Numbered from the stretch's first letter, positions 18,334 to 28,462 are shown. The stretch: 64,000 bases of DNA from Tuctoria greenei (GCA_036927565.1 JAYESD010000002.1:224523605-224587604), one strand, 5' to 3'. Numbers and translations: made by a program. The notes: generated from the sequence alone by a model not told the origin.

Positions 18334-19555
18334 TAACTTGAGGTGTCTATTATAGAGTCATTGTACAGAGTCGGGTAGTTCCTCCGGGAGAACAGCCGGA
18401 CCTTTCCCGGAAGGCCCGCAAAGTTCATGCAACACTTGTCACAGTCTCAGGACTAAAAGTGTGGCTAGCTACCCTGGGCCAAACGAGAAATTAAACACGC
18501 TTAGCCTGGTTCTGTACCCTAAGAGTGTACTTGTTTCCCCTGTACCCCGGGCCTATAATGAAAGACATCTTCATGTGAAACAGACTCTACGTGCATTTAT
18601 TTTGTACAGGCTCAACATTTTTTTATTTTTCTCTTTCTTGTTTATAACAAAGTTGTGCAATTCTTAAGAAATTTTATTTCGACCAGTTCATGTACAATTC
18701 GAGCTGTATTGTCAATCCTTTTGGATTCAACTATTGTTCATGGCCCACTCGCCTGAATGCCGCCAAGCCAATCTAGGGCCGGAGTGTGCTATCGACTTAA
18801 CCTGGTGAAGCACCCTAAGTACGCCACTCTACCTACACCCCGGCAGGCCGAAGTAAGGCGGGTCCAAGTACAATTGGATCTGGAGGAAAGAAGGCAATGC
18901 ATTCGGTTGTATTCAGAATCATGTTTGACCTAAAACTTTCTTGGGAATCGTAAGCCACAACGAAGTTATAGGCAAGGAGCGAATCTTACTATTTTTCCTG
19001 GCTTCAGTGTGCAGGAAAAATAAAAAATCCACGTTGATGGAGAAAAGCCAGAGCTAACTAAGCTCCGACTCTCCCAAGGTGGCTTTTGATCGATGTTAAG
19101 CATTGAAAACGAGCATTACCGAAGCAACCAAGCTCCGGCAAAGCTAGGGGGCCTGCCGTCGACGCAGAATAAAAGATGGTGAGAAGACCCCACAAGCGGA
19201 GTCTGCTGCCGATAAGCTACGCGTTGGAAAAGGTCACTGCCGAAGCTACTAAGCTCCGACGGTAGTCAATGCCGGAGCTTCTAAGCTCTGACAACCTCAG
19301 GGGGCCTTCACTATCGAAGACTTCGGACCTACACTCTACAAGTTCGAAGCAAACGAGTCTTCAACAAAATACAATATCCTCTTGGTACATGTTCACATTC
19401 AAATTGTGTACATCTACCAGGGGGCCAAGTGAAGACAAAAGTGTTGAAGACAAAATGAAATTCACATAAATTTGGATTTCATTCATCTGGAGACAAGGGA
19501 TTACAAAATTGGGGAATAAAAAGAGAGAATACAAGTGGGAGCTACAGAGATGGTC
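18334..19555. other. Tat-1 spacer between convergent sense and antisense genes
   Basis: No gene. It carries CCTATAATGAAAG at 18552-18564 (also found in Tat-2), a candidate poly(A) signal for the sense transcript, and minus-strand AATGAAATCC at 19474-19483 for the antisense transcript. Between 19050 and 19310 short inverted words (AAGCTCCGGC/GCCGGAGCTT types) alternate with three AGGGGGCC-type boxes (19140s, 19290s, 19420s). Confidence 0.7.
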
Positions 19556-21635
19556 CTAAATCCTATGGAAGAACTGGGCGACCTTCTGAGCAACCTCCGA
19601 CACGTTGGCTCGGCTGGCTTCACCTTCTCCTTCGACGGGACCTTCAAGCACCGGGTCCAGAGGAAATTGGGGATCCCGGCTGGTGTAGCACGTTAGCACA
19701 GACTCTGCGACGTTCTTCACCAGGGACTGCCCCTCAACCTCCAACTGGTCCGCAATGACGTCACCCACCTTGGAGAGTTTGCCACCCGCCGAGCTCAACG
19801 CTTGCAATGCCAGGTCCGGCTCCGGCTCCGGATCCGGATCATCTGGATGCACAGGACTGAAACACATGGGTGTTAGCGCGTCGTTGGCTTTGCTCAGGAA
19901 CTCCCAAACCTGTAGGGAGTCTGCAGCCCTCAGGCCCTTCAGTTCCTCCAAGGATCTTTTTGCCGCTGCCAGTTCAGAATTCTCGCGAGCAAGGCGCTCA
20001 ACCTTTTTGGCATTTTGCTGAATCTTCTCAGCAACCTGCTTCTCGAGTTTTCCGAGCTCCTCCTCCCAGAGGTGGATCTTGTTCCGGCGATCGACTAGGT
20101 CCTTCTCCCGGCCCCTAACTTTCTTCTCCCTGGTAGTGATGGCACACTCTTGCTTGTAGAGTTCCTGCCCTCGCACCCAGGCCTTCTCCTCCTCCTCGAT
20201 GCAATGCTCCTCCAATTTCTTGGTGCGTTCCTCGAGGCCCTTGTCAGCCAGAGCCACCTTTTTGGCAAGCTCCTCCTCCCTCTTTAAGACATCATCCCGC
20301 AGCTCTAGGAGTTTTTTCTCTTCGTCTTTGAGCCTCTTCTCCCTCTCCTCAAGTGCCCCCCGGCGCTTGATGAGAGTAGTGTTAAAGGCTTCAAGCCTTT
20401 CTTGGCGATCATCAGCCGCACTATTAGCTGCCTTAGTTTGCTCATAAATGGCCCGGGATTGAGCGTCGAGGGCACGAGTCAAGCTCTCCCTATCATCCAA
20501 TAATTTGCCCCAGTATTCCAGGCGGACCTTCTCCTGTTTGATCCACTCCTTGTCGTCTGCCAGCCTCGACTGCGCCAGCTTGGTCTCGAAGTAGAGCCGG
20601 TTACGCCACCGCCTAAGGGTTTGGCGCTCCTCTTCAAGAGCCTTGCTGTCGTGGTAGAGCACCAGCTGGACTTGACGCAGACTGGAGCAAGCGTTGTCAA
20701 TGTACAACGACAGGGGAATAGGGTCCAGACCTGCTGGGGTCTCCTGCGCTGGTTCCAGCGGGTTCTCGCTTACAAAAATTGGGTCCCACTCCACAAGAGT
20801 GGTCCCCTGAGCCTCCACGGCACTAGGGTCGTCCTCTGGGATAGCCTCAGTCGCCACCGAGGAGGGTCCCGCAGAAGAAGTTCTGACCTCCGGAAGTGGT
20901 TCCGAAGGCCTTGCCGCCAGGTCTTCATTTGCCCCCTCAGGCAGGGGGCCAGCGACTTCATTAGGGCACCCTAGCTCAGCAGCAGGCACCTCCGCCGTCA
21001 TCACTTTCGGAGCAGAATCTACTTCCGGCTCCGGCCTGGGCTCCTCCTCCGCTGGTGGCTCAGAAGTTGGCACCTCGACCATCATAGGTTCGAGTGCTGA
21101 TGCCTCCGCAATGACCGGCTCGGGCACCGGAAGGTCCGCAACAACCGGCCCTGAGGCCGGAGCTTCATCCTCAACCGGCTCAGACACTGGAAGGTCTTCA
21201 ACCGCAACCGGCTCTGCAGCCGGAGCTTTGGAGGTAGCCGACTCAACCGTCGGGACTTCCTCAACATCCGGCTCGCTCGCCGGGACTTCAATAACCTCCG
21301 TCTCAACCGCCGGGGCTTTGACAATTTTCGGCTCTGGGGTCGGAATCACTGCTTCCTCCGGCTCAACGGCCGAAGCTTCCAACATCTCAGCATCAAGACC
21401 TGGGGCTTCAACCTCCGGGGTAGGTGCCGCTGGTGCATCTTCTCTCCCGTGGTCCGGCGCTACCACGGGAGTCTCGGGGGATGAGTCGAGGTCCATGACC
21501 ACGACAGCTGGCGCCGGAGCTGCCGCAGCTTCAACCACCACTCAGGGCGGCACCGGGACAGGAGCACAAGCCTCCGCCCTCACAGCTTCAGCTGCTGTGG
21601 CTAAGGGTGGAGCCTCACTCCTCTTCTTGGGGACG
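19556..21635 (-). pseudogene. Tat-1 antisense gene, exon 2 (coiled-coil protein)
   Basis: Minus strand. After the intron it reads SVPKKRSEAPPLATAAVAEA, then one TGA at 21542-21544, then a 661-residue uninterrupted stretch to the stop at 19556-19558. The first third is a Pro/Glu/Ala/Val low-complexity region with 10-16-residue degenerate repeats (APAVETEVIEVPASEPDVEE). Then VEWDPIFVSENPLEPAQE and LYIDNACSSLRQVQLVLYHD, conserved in Tat-2. Then about 230 residues of strongly charged coiled coil (EEREKRLKDEEKKLLELRDD) and a conserved C-terminus (VAQKVAQFFHRI). This is the second half of the plant 'putative gypsy type transposon' (Transposase_28-type) protein. Function unknown. Its length without stops is striking beside the broken pol of the same element. 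Confidence 0.85.
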
Positions 21636-21713
21636 CTGCAGATGATGGATAGAAAAACTTAAAAAACTGTTATTACAACAAAAAATCTGTCTGGGGTAAA
21701 GATTAAAAATTAC
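21636..21713 (-). other. Intron of the Tat-1 antisense gene
   Basis: 78 bp on the minus strand: donor CCGAG|GTAATTT, acceptor CATCTGCAG|CGTCCC. Introns of 78 and 77 bp occupy the same position in Tat-2 and Tat-3. Confidence 0.85.
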
Positions 21714-23102
21714 CTCGGAAGGCTTCCGCACTAGCTTGCACGGAATCTCTTTCCCAGGAGTTTTGGACTGACCATAGCCGCCGCCGGTGTGGTAGCTCCG
21801 GAAGGCCCCCCAGAACTTGTTGCAGCCACAGGCATTTCCTTAGTCGAGGCCCCCCTCGACCGGGAAGGACCTCCGGACCCAGAGGCCTCAACTGGCCCTG
21901 GTGCTAGAGTCACATGCCCGGAGCTAGCACCCCGGGAAGACACTGCTGCAGGTAAAGTCGCCGCAGTTGTAGAAGACATCCCCCTCTGGGGAGAAGGAAC
22001 TGCTGCAGAGGATGCAGGCCTAACGGACCTTCCGTCGGCATGCTTCAGTTTCCTCTTCCGGCTCGAGGGTTCGGCCGCCGGCTCCTTGCCCTTGCCGACG
22101 ACTTCGGTCCTTGGCTTCGGGACAGGGTCGGAGCTACCTTGAGAAGCCCCTGGGATCACCACCCTGGAAGTCGATCGTCTCTCGACGACACCAAGGTCGT
22201 CAAGTACCGGCATCGTCTGCCGGAGCTCCCTGCTGAACTCTACTTCCATGTTGAGAGGGAGGAAAGCTGGTGGAGGGGTCAAGTCATCACCCGCAACATC
22301 GATGCCGTGCTGGAACTTCTTGAGATGAAACTCCAAGGTCGCCCCCTCCATGTTGGACTTCAGCCCTGTCTCGACCCGGTCGTCATCCATCACACTGTTG
22401 AGGGCTCAAGCGAGTTTTTCTCTCCTCTTCAGCGGTGCCCACCTGTTGACCAGGAAATTGCAAAATACCACCTGAGGAGTTAATCCTCCTTCCACACAAT
22501 GGCGGATCCTGGTCAGAGCAGGGTTGAAGGCATCCGACAGCACCGGAGCTTCACTCCAGACTGCAGTGTCGATGTTGGGGAGGCCTTCGGGCAGCTCCAG
22601 CTTCTCGTGCTCCTCCACCCGGATGACTATCCAGTCCTTCTTCCAATCATCCCACTTTCCAGAGGGAAACGACCGGAGATACTTGAATGGGCACTTCTTG
22701 CGCTTCATGAAGTAGTAGAAGCCAATGTACTCATTACTCCTTCCGGTGGTATGGACGGTGAAGAAGGTCCAGAAAAGCTCAATGTAGGGGGCATGCCCAC
22801 CCACATTTCACAGAAGTGGACGAAGACAGACACTAGAAGAATGGAGTGGGGGCCGAGGTGGTACAGCTGCAGACCATAGAAGTCTAGCAGCATCAAGAAA
22901 AAAGGAGGAAAAGGCGGGATCAACCCCACCATGGCTACGCAGAGAAGTACACCATCTCGCCGGCGTGCTCCTTCTCGAACGGGAGCTCCCCACCGGCGCG
23001 GACCAGGCGGTTGAAGAAGTCCGAGGACCACCCCATGAGGGCCCGGACCTTCTTCAGGTCACCTTCGGTCTTCAAGCGGCTCTCGCGGAGACCCAACTCC
23101 AT
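21714..23102 (-). pseudogene. Tat-1 antisense gene, exon 1 (Transposase_28-type domain)
   Basis: Minus strand, ATG at 23102-23100. MELGLRESRLKTEGDLKKVR and MGWSSDFFNRLVRAGGELPF begin a domain known in plants as Transposase_28 ('putative gypsy type transposon'). It continues with the hydrophobic LIPPFPPFFLMLLDFYGLQL, HFCEMWVGMPP, FFTVHTTGRSNEYIGFYYFM, SFPSGKWDDWKKDWIVIRVE and FCNFLVNRWAPLKRREKLA, then a Ser/Pro/Lys-rich region with SSRKRKLKHADGRSVRP, a possible nuclear localisation signal. Breaks: loss of one base after YFSA near 22945 (Tat-2 keeps TACGCC there), frameshifts near 22780 and 22400, and a stop just before the splice donor near 21730. Function unknown. Confidence 0.85.
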
Positions 23103-23200
23103 CGCAGCACAGCGAGGCAAGGGAGGAAAAGCAAGCACAAGTTTGGGAGTTCGAGCGCAAGTTTAGATGAGAGGCGTAAAGAACCCCAAACGATGCGCAC

Positions 23201-23245
23201 TTTCCTTCTTAAGTAAGCCCCCGCAACGCTTGGATGGAAACCGCA
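23201..23245 (-). promoter_or_regulatory. Candidate antisense promoter block, Tat-1
   Basis: Minus strand TTTCCATCCAAGCGTTGCGG followed by GGGCTTACTTAAGAAGGAAAG, about 105 bp upstream of the antisense ATG. Nearly the same block stands at the same distance in Tat-2 (32367-32406) and Tat-3 (57765-57805). TTACTTAAG may act as the TATA-like part. Confidence 0.55.
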
Positions 23246-23401
23246 GGGAAACCAATGATACTATTCAAAAATTTCACCCTGTCGATGACAAGAGGGCCCG
23301 GGACCACCCCGACGATCAAGTCTAGGTTCTTACCCAACCGAACGGTTTTCATCATGAAAGGCGGGAAGCCCGAAGGCGGCAGCCTGACAAGGCGCCCGAA
23401 A

Positions 23402-23422
23402 CCGATACGATTTTCGTATCGG
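23402..23422. repeat. 9-bp perfect hairpin in the Tat-1 leader/3'UTR
   Basis: CCGATACGA, TTT, TCGTATCGG. A similar but imperfect structure occurs at the same place in Tat-2 (32181-32203) and Tat-3 (57581-57605). In the sense RNA it lies about 220 bp before the 3' LTR; in the antisense RNA it would lie far upstream. Confidence 0.7.
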
Positions 23423-23617
23423 GAACTGGCGACTTTCAATTGCGTGAGATCCGCACACCAAAGATCTCATTTGCCGCACCCGGGATGTGCCACGCGGCGA
23501 GGATTTAACTCCAAAACTTTCGCCAACGGCACATCTGAAGACCTTTGAAGACTCAACTCAAAAGTCGAAGGATGGACCCACCTCCGGTAGAATGACTTCA
23601 CCCAAGGGGTCTTCCCC

Positions 23618-23639
23618 AGAGGTGGGCTCAGGGGGCCAC
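23618..23639 (+). other. Polypurine tract region of Tat-1
   Basis: AGAGGTGGGCTCAGGGGGCC followed by AC, immediately before the 3' LTR. Confidence 0.8.
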
Positions 23640-24535
23640 TGTTGGTACCCTGGGTACCGTATACCCCTTGAGATTGCAAAGATCTCAAGGAAATGTCATC
23701 TACTTGATTTGAAGACCTTCGGAGGCCCACATGTCAGACATAACCGGACCCGCTTCCCCAATATGGTTAGTCTCAGGGTCGCCACGTGTACCATAAAACC
23801 GAAGTTACCACCTACAAGGGGGAAGCTCCGGGCTATGTACCGTAACGGCACCCCCGGACCTAATCCCAGACCGAGGGAAGATCCGGAACTGACGCGTGTC
23901 TGGTGACGTCGGACCTATCTGTTCCTCACAGCATGCTCCAGAGCTGCCACGTGTCCTACCGTCGGATCTTCAGCCTTAAACCTCCGGTACACTCCACAAC
24001 GGCTCCGGATCTTCAAATGGGAATCAAGGACTTCAAGACCCGATTAGGTGTCATTAATACTATATTAATGACACACGGTTGGACGACCTTAATTACCAGT
24101 AACGGTGCTGTCAAAGCTCGTAACTCGGTCATTAAGGGTAATTAAGTGCATCAAATGTGTATCAATATTAGTAACCGCCGGGGCCACATGTCGGGCCAGG
24201 CCAACTTGTAACGGCCTGTCCTTATACTATAAAAGGACAGGCCGATGATACATAGGAGAGACTAATCTAACCTACTCTGATCTGATCTGGTCTAATCGGC
24301 TCACACGCGCACTCAACTCACGTCACCTGGGTTGAATTCATACATTCAATACAACACCAACATATCCCGTGGAGTAGGGTATTACGCTCAGGCGGCCCGA
24401 ACCATGTAAATCTTTGTGTCTCTTGTGTTATTTTACATTTCACCTTCTTGAATCTCCGCGCGCCCACATCGAACTTCAAACTCCACAAACACTTTTAGTA
24501 GTGTCGGGAGATCTGCCGGATCAAAACCACCGACA
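23640..24535 (+). repeat. 3' LTR of Tat-1
   Basis: 896 bp, TGTTGGTACCC to CCACCGACA. CACGTG boxes at 23783-23788 and 23948-23953, TATA box at 24228-24235. Many substitutions relative to the 5' LTR show the insertion is not recent. Confidence 0.93.
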
Positions 24536-24540
24536 AATCC

Positions 24541-25650
24541 CATTACTTTTCCAAGGTGGGCTTGTCTCGATTGCTTCTTCTTCTTGAATTTTTTTTCTCT
24601 TGGGACTTGCCCTCCTTCTTCTTCTTGCTATCTTCAAGTGGGAAATCCATAATGAAGTGGCCATATTCTTCCACAATTGTAACAAACCCACTTTCTCTTG
24701 TCTTCGAACTGCCCTTGTTCTTGCTCTCATGATGATAGCTCCCCTTCCTCCTTCTCATCATCCTGTTGAACCTATTGATGAAGAGCGCCTCTTCCTTGTC
24801 GGTGTCAAGGTTCTCTTCATCACTTTCTTCTTGTTCTTGTGATTTTGATGATGTAGCCTTGAATGCAACATCCTTCTTCTTGGAGGAGGTGAGTTTCTGG
24901 AGATCATTGTAGAACATGGCTTCTCGCTCCATCATCTTGTGGTTGATGATCCTTCCAAGAACTTATTTTGGGATCATGTTAGTGAACCTCAGACTCTCAT
25001 GGATCATGGATCAAAGAGCAACATTTTGAGGCATGAATGGTCAAATCATTCACTTCACCACTTCTTGATCCATCCAACGGGTGCATCTATATATGAGCGG
25101 CTCTTGTTCATGAGGACCTTGAGGCGGTTGTACATATCTTGGGGGGGGGGGGGGTTCACCAAACATGGTAGTAAACCTCCCAAGCTCTCCTTCGATCATA
25201 TCAATATCCGCCTCTCTTATGACTCGGTTGCCCTCATGCGCCATCTTGAGCATGTCTCAAATGTCCTTGGCCACCTCCAACCCATCGATTCTATGGAACA
25301 CTTCTCGAGTCAAGGAGGAGGTGATCACCCCAACCGCTTGAGCATCCCATGGGAATAGACAAGTAATGATTGCTAAAAGTTAAACGCTCATAATTGAAAC
25401 AATATCTGGAGTAGTCTTGTGGACCACTCATTGATGTCTTTGGTCGCATTGATCTCCTTGGTCTCCTTCTTGGGATGATCTAGCTTCTCATGAAGACGTG
25501 CTTGACTTGGCGGACTTCTTCGTTGTCATTTGGATCATCTTGAAGCACATCGATGTGCTTCGTCTTGTCATCTCCATCAACGATCACTCGGACCTCGTTT
25601 TCACCCCTTCAGCCATCTTCTCTCCGAGTGGTTATACTCTTGATGGAGAA
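24541..25650 (-). pseudogene. Copia gag, proximal fragment
   Basis: Minus strand, read from right to left. LWDFLKQ-like and YLLTREVFHRIDGLEVAKDI segments, MLKMAHEGNRVIREADIDMI, FMEREAMFYNDLQKLTSSKK, KDVAFKATSSKSQEQEESDE, ALFINRFNRMMRRRKGSYHH, then a degenerate zinc knuckle (EEYGHFIMDFP where CYNCGEYGHFIADCP is typical) and a Lys-rich tail. This order is the UBN2-type gag of plant Ty1/copia elements. A 14-base G run at 25141-25154 encodes prolines on the minus strand. Several stops are present. It continues across Tat-1 at 11441. Confidence 0.8.
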
Positions 25651-25651
25651 A

Positions 25652-25667
25652 CCTGCTTTGATACCAA
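25652..25667 (-). other. Copia primer-binding site
   Basis: Minus strand TTGGTATCAAAGCAGG, matching the initiator Met-tRNA type site (TGGTATCAGAGC) with one change, one base from the LTR. Confidence 0.85.
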
Positions 25668-26423
25668 TTGAAAGTTGCCTAGAGGGGAGTGAATAGGCAA
25701 TATGACCTGAAATGACTTAATAAAACAAGATTAAATAGCTAGGGCCGGACTATTCTAGGTCAGAGACGGACTAGTCTGCTCAGCACACAGGAAAACCCTA
25801 AAAACTTGATTTCTATGAGTTTTAGTGGATTTTAGTTCAACGAAAGATGGATATAATATCTAGCAATCTAATACAACTTGGATTGACAAGTAAGAACAAT
25901 TAGACTACAAGATTACGATGATGAACAATGTGAAGAATATTATGAACACTAAAAGCACTTCTACTGATGGGCGGAAATTAGAAAGGACAAGTGAGACAAG
26001 ATTTATCCTGAGGTTCAGCTTCACAAGGAAACAAATGTCCCCATTGAGAAGCCCACAAAGTACCGGGTCTCACTTGACCCTCTTCTCACCAAGCCACCAC
26101 ACAAGGTGGGCTTGGTTTCCACTAATCACAAGGGGTAACTACAATGTCTTTGGGGCTTCTCACAAGTTGAGCCTCCCACAATGATCAACAACAAAGAGAA
26201 CATGAAGCTCCAGAGCCATAAGTCACAAAACGCAACACCAAGTGCAAGAGATCAAACCGAGAGATAAAGTAAGATGTTCTCCCTTCTCTTCACTTCCCAA
26301 ACCGTAATCCACTCAAGATTTGGTTCTAGAGGGCAAGTAGGTAGAGGAGAAGGCTTTGAAAAGCTCAAAGATGCTTGTGGCGGCACTAGGGTTTTAGACT
26401 TCTGAAATAGAGGTTGGGGGGTT

Positions 26424-26433
26424 CCTTTTTATA
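26424..26433 (-). promoter_or_regulatory. Copia LTR TATA box
   Basis: Minus strand TATAAAAAGG in CCCCTATAAAAAGGAACC. Confidence 0.7.
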
Positions 26434-26464
26434 GGGGTCCCGACAGCCTACCATTGCCCCCAAC

Positions 26465-26835
26465 TAAAGTGCGGACTAGTCCGACCCAATGGGACCACTC
26501 GACTTCACACCTCTGCAAAGTGGTGACGTACCCTCCAACATCTGAATTTCAAATGGTCATGGCTCCACGGACTAGTCTGGACATTAACGGACTAGTCCGA
26601 ACTGGAACAAAAACCTTTAGTCCAGCTGAAAACGGACTACTCTGGAGTGTCTGAACTAGTCCGGCCTCTATGGCGGACAATTCCAGCCTTCCGGGACTTA
26701 ACTCCGAAAACTCTCACCAAGTGTAGAACGGACAAGTCCGTTCCCAAACGGACAAATCTGAACTCATACAAAAAACTTAGTCTGTCCCAAAACGGACTAA
26801 GCCGAAACAAATGGACAAGTTCGGCTTGGAGCCCG
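26465..26835. repeat. Array of CGGACTAGTCCG-type palindromes in copia U3
   Basis: Perfect CGGACTAGTCCG at 26472-26483 and 26588-26599, perfect CGGACAAGTCCG at 26729-26740, and near matches around 26569, 26635, 26657, 26749 and 26800-26825. The array ends about 30 bp upstream of the TATA box on the transcribed strand. Two further near matches lie at 25745-25785. Confidence 0.85.
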
Positions 26836-27156
26836 CACAAGTCCTATCAACTGGGATTTCACTCAATAAGGTTTCTCACTTAGGTTTTCTCTCAACCAAG
26901 ACTTTGATCCCTCTTCTTTGATCTCAATGCACTTGATACACACACCTTCACACACGGTAGGCCAGTCTAAAGTCAGCACATAAGAAACCCTAATTTCTAT
27001 GCTTAAGTCTTCGACGCCCATTTCAATCATTTCTTTTTTGAGGGTTTTTCATCCATTTCACTTTCACACCTGTGCTTAAGATCAACTAAGCTCTTTAGTC
27101 TCTTAATTTGTCGTCAATCATCCAAAACCCCACGGGGATGCCTATATGCACTTACA

Positions 27157-27779
27157 CATGGCATCTGCACAACCGAATTTAGTATGTTAGAATCACTAGG
27201 AGGTGGTGTAAAGCTAGGTGCAAAATTGTTGGCCAAATTTCCACCAAAATTGATGCCACTTATATTATTATCAGGAGCTATGTAGGACGACTTTTTAGCA
27301 GGAGATGAATTGTGTGCATACCTAGTGTTCGGCAAGACAGCCGAACTACTATTCCCTGGAGGAATTTGCTTTCCAAGCCGCCCATCATTGAGTTGTTGGA
27401 CTAATGAACGAACTTGGCGAGGTAAATTATTCTCAAGATTCTGAATCTGGTTTTTAACTGAACTCGTTACTGTTTGAGTAATGGTACGTGACATATGCAT
27501 CAAATCAAAACCATACTTACTAGCTACTGACACATCGATTAGATGAGCAAAATCATCAGGGGATGTCAGTTTACTCACCTCAGTGTTTTGAGTGGGAGAA
27601 GAGCTTGGTGCAGCTACCTTTTTTACGATGCCGTTCCTTGTCTTCTGGTAGCAGGCTAATTTCTGTCTTTATCGCTCCTTCTTTTCCTCTTTGAGTTCCA
27701 GTTCCACCTCTCGCCCCTCCTCTTCAGACTGATCTTCGAGCATGACGGCAATGATGTTGTCTGCGTCTACCTCAGACAT
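27157..27779 (-). pseudogene. Gypsy gag N-terminal fragment interrupted by the copia LTR
   Basis: Minus strand, ATG near 27779. MSEVDADNIIAVMLEDQSEE, an acidic/basic stretch with a stop, then a long open part: KLTSPDDFAHLIDVSVASKY, MSRTITQTVTSSVKNQIQNL, NLPRQVRSLVQQLNDGR, NISGINFGGNLANNF. It ends at the copia LTR. A Gln/Asn/Ser-rich N-terminal gag domain is expected here, since a leader and a primer-binding site lie just upstream (28482-28463). I take it as Ty3/gypsy gag, possibly Tat or Grande-like, but the lineage is uncertain. Confidence 0.55.
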
Positions 27780-28462
27780 CGTCGTGAACACGTGCTGTCA
27801 ACGAAGAAGCTAGAGCAGAACAAGACAAAGGAGGCCACCGGCACCACAAGAGTGTCCTTTCTAGCAAAGGCACGCCGGAGCTAGCAATGTAGGCGACGGT
27901 ATGAAACAATCGCCGGCAGGAGGCCTTGCCAATTATGAATCTCTGGCTCGATCCCCGTCCGTGAAAGAGCAAGAAAAGGAAGGAAATATGTATATCCGGC
28001 TGTTGGTAGTCTACTGCATATGGACAGGACAGCTGACTAAAATATTCCAAAAATGCACCGGCCGAATATCATATTCCTTTTCTCTTCTTGATACAATCTT
28101 TGCTGATGTCTGATTGCATAACTTGCCAGGCAAGGCTGATTAGGATGCCAAATTTAACCAAAATATTATATTCTGGCCTTTTTATGAAGAAAAGAAAAGG
28201 GAAGAAAATATTCAAATCTGGCTACCGAGGCCTGCTGCACACAGGTGGCCAGATTCAAGTAACTCTATTCTTGCTATATTTCTCCTTTTTTTGTTGTTTT
28301 TGTGTCACTATGGGCCTTGAGCCTGATGTGAAAGTAACAAGACAGATAAAATAAAAAGTTAAAATACACACGTACAATCGGCCTCGCAGTCAGACACTAC
28401 GTGTATGACAATCGAGGGAAATATGAAATAGCTCGGCCTCAAGTAGCCGAACTAATACATCA
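27780..28462 (-). other. Leader of the gypsy remnant
   Basis: No gene. Two similar words (TATCCGGC near 27990; AATCTGGCTACCG near 28212) and A-rich tracts. Lies between the gag start and the primer-binding site. Confidence 0.5.

Larger units (their letters stand above)
11447..24535 (+). mobile_element. Ty3/gypsy element of the Tat lineage, complete (Tat-1)
   Basis: A 13.1-kb element: 5' LTR 11447-12301, primer-binding site 12303-12322, sense gag-protease-RT-RNase H-second RNase H-integrase (12340-18333), a spacer with poly(A)-like signals, a convergent antisense gene (23102-19556), a polypurine tract and the 3' LTR 23640-24535. Flanks AATCA and AATCC form an imperfect target duplication, and both flanks are the same copia gag. 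The dual RNase H and the antisense Transposase_28-type gene place it in the Tat lineage. All reading frames except the large antisense exon carry several stops or frameshifts. Confidence 0.93.
11140..27156 (-). mobile_element. Ty1/copia remnant (minus strand), split by Tat-1
   Basis: In minus-strand order: 5' LTR (27156-25669), primer-binding site (25667-25652), gag (about 25650-24541), then the Tat-1 insertion (24535-11447), then the continuation of gag (11441 to about 11140). The two gag parts form one copia-type gag when the insertion is skipped, and the insertion is flanked by AATCA and AATCC (4 of 5 matching). Everything after gag (protease, integrase, RT, 3' LTR) is missing, so the element was truncated near 11140. 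Confidence 0.8.
25669..27156 (-). repeat. 5' LTR of the copia element
   Basis: About 1488 bp. Minus strand starts TGTAAGTGCATATAGGC and ends GGCAACTTTCA just before the primer-binding site. The start resembles grass copia LTRs (ATGCACTT word next to the terminus, GTCGTCAATCATCCAAAACC further in). A TATA box lies at 26424-26433 and a palindrome array in U3. Confidence 0.75.
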
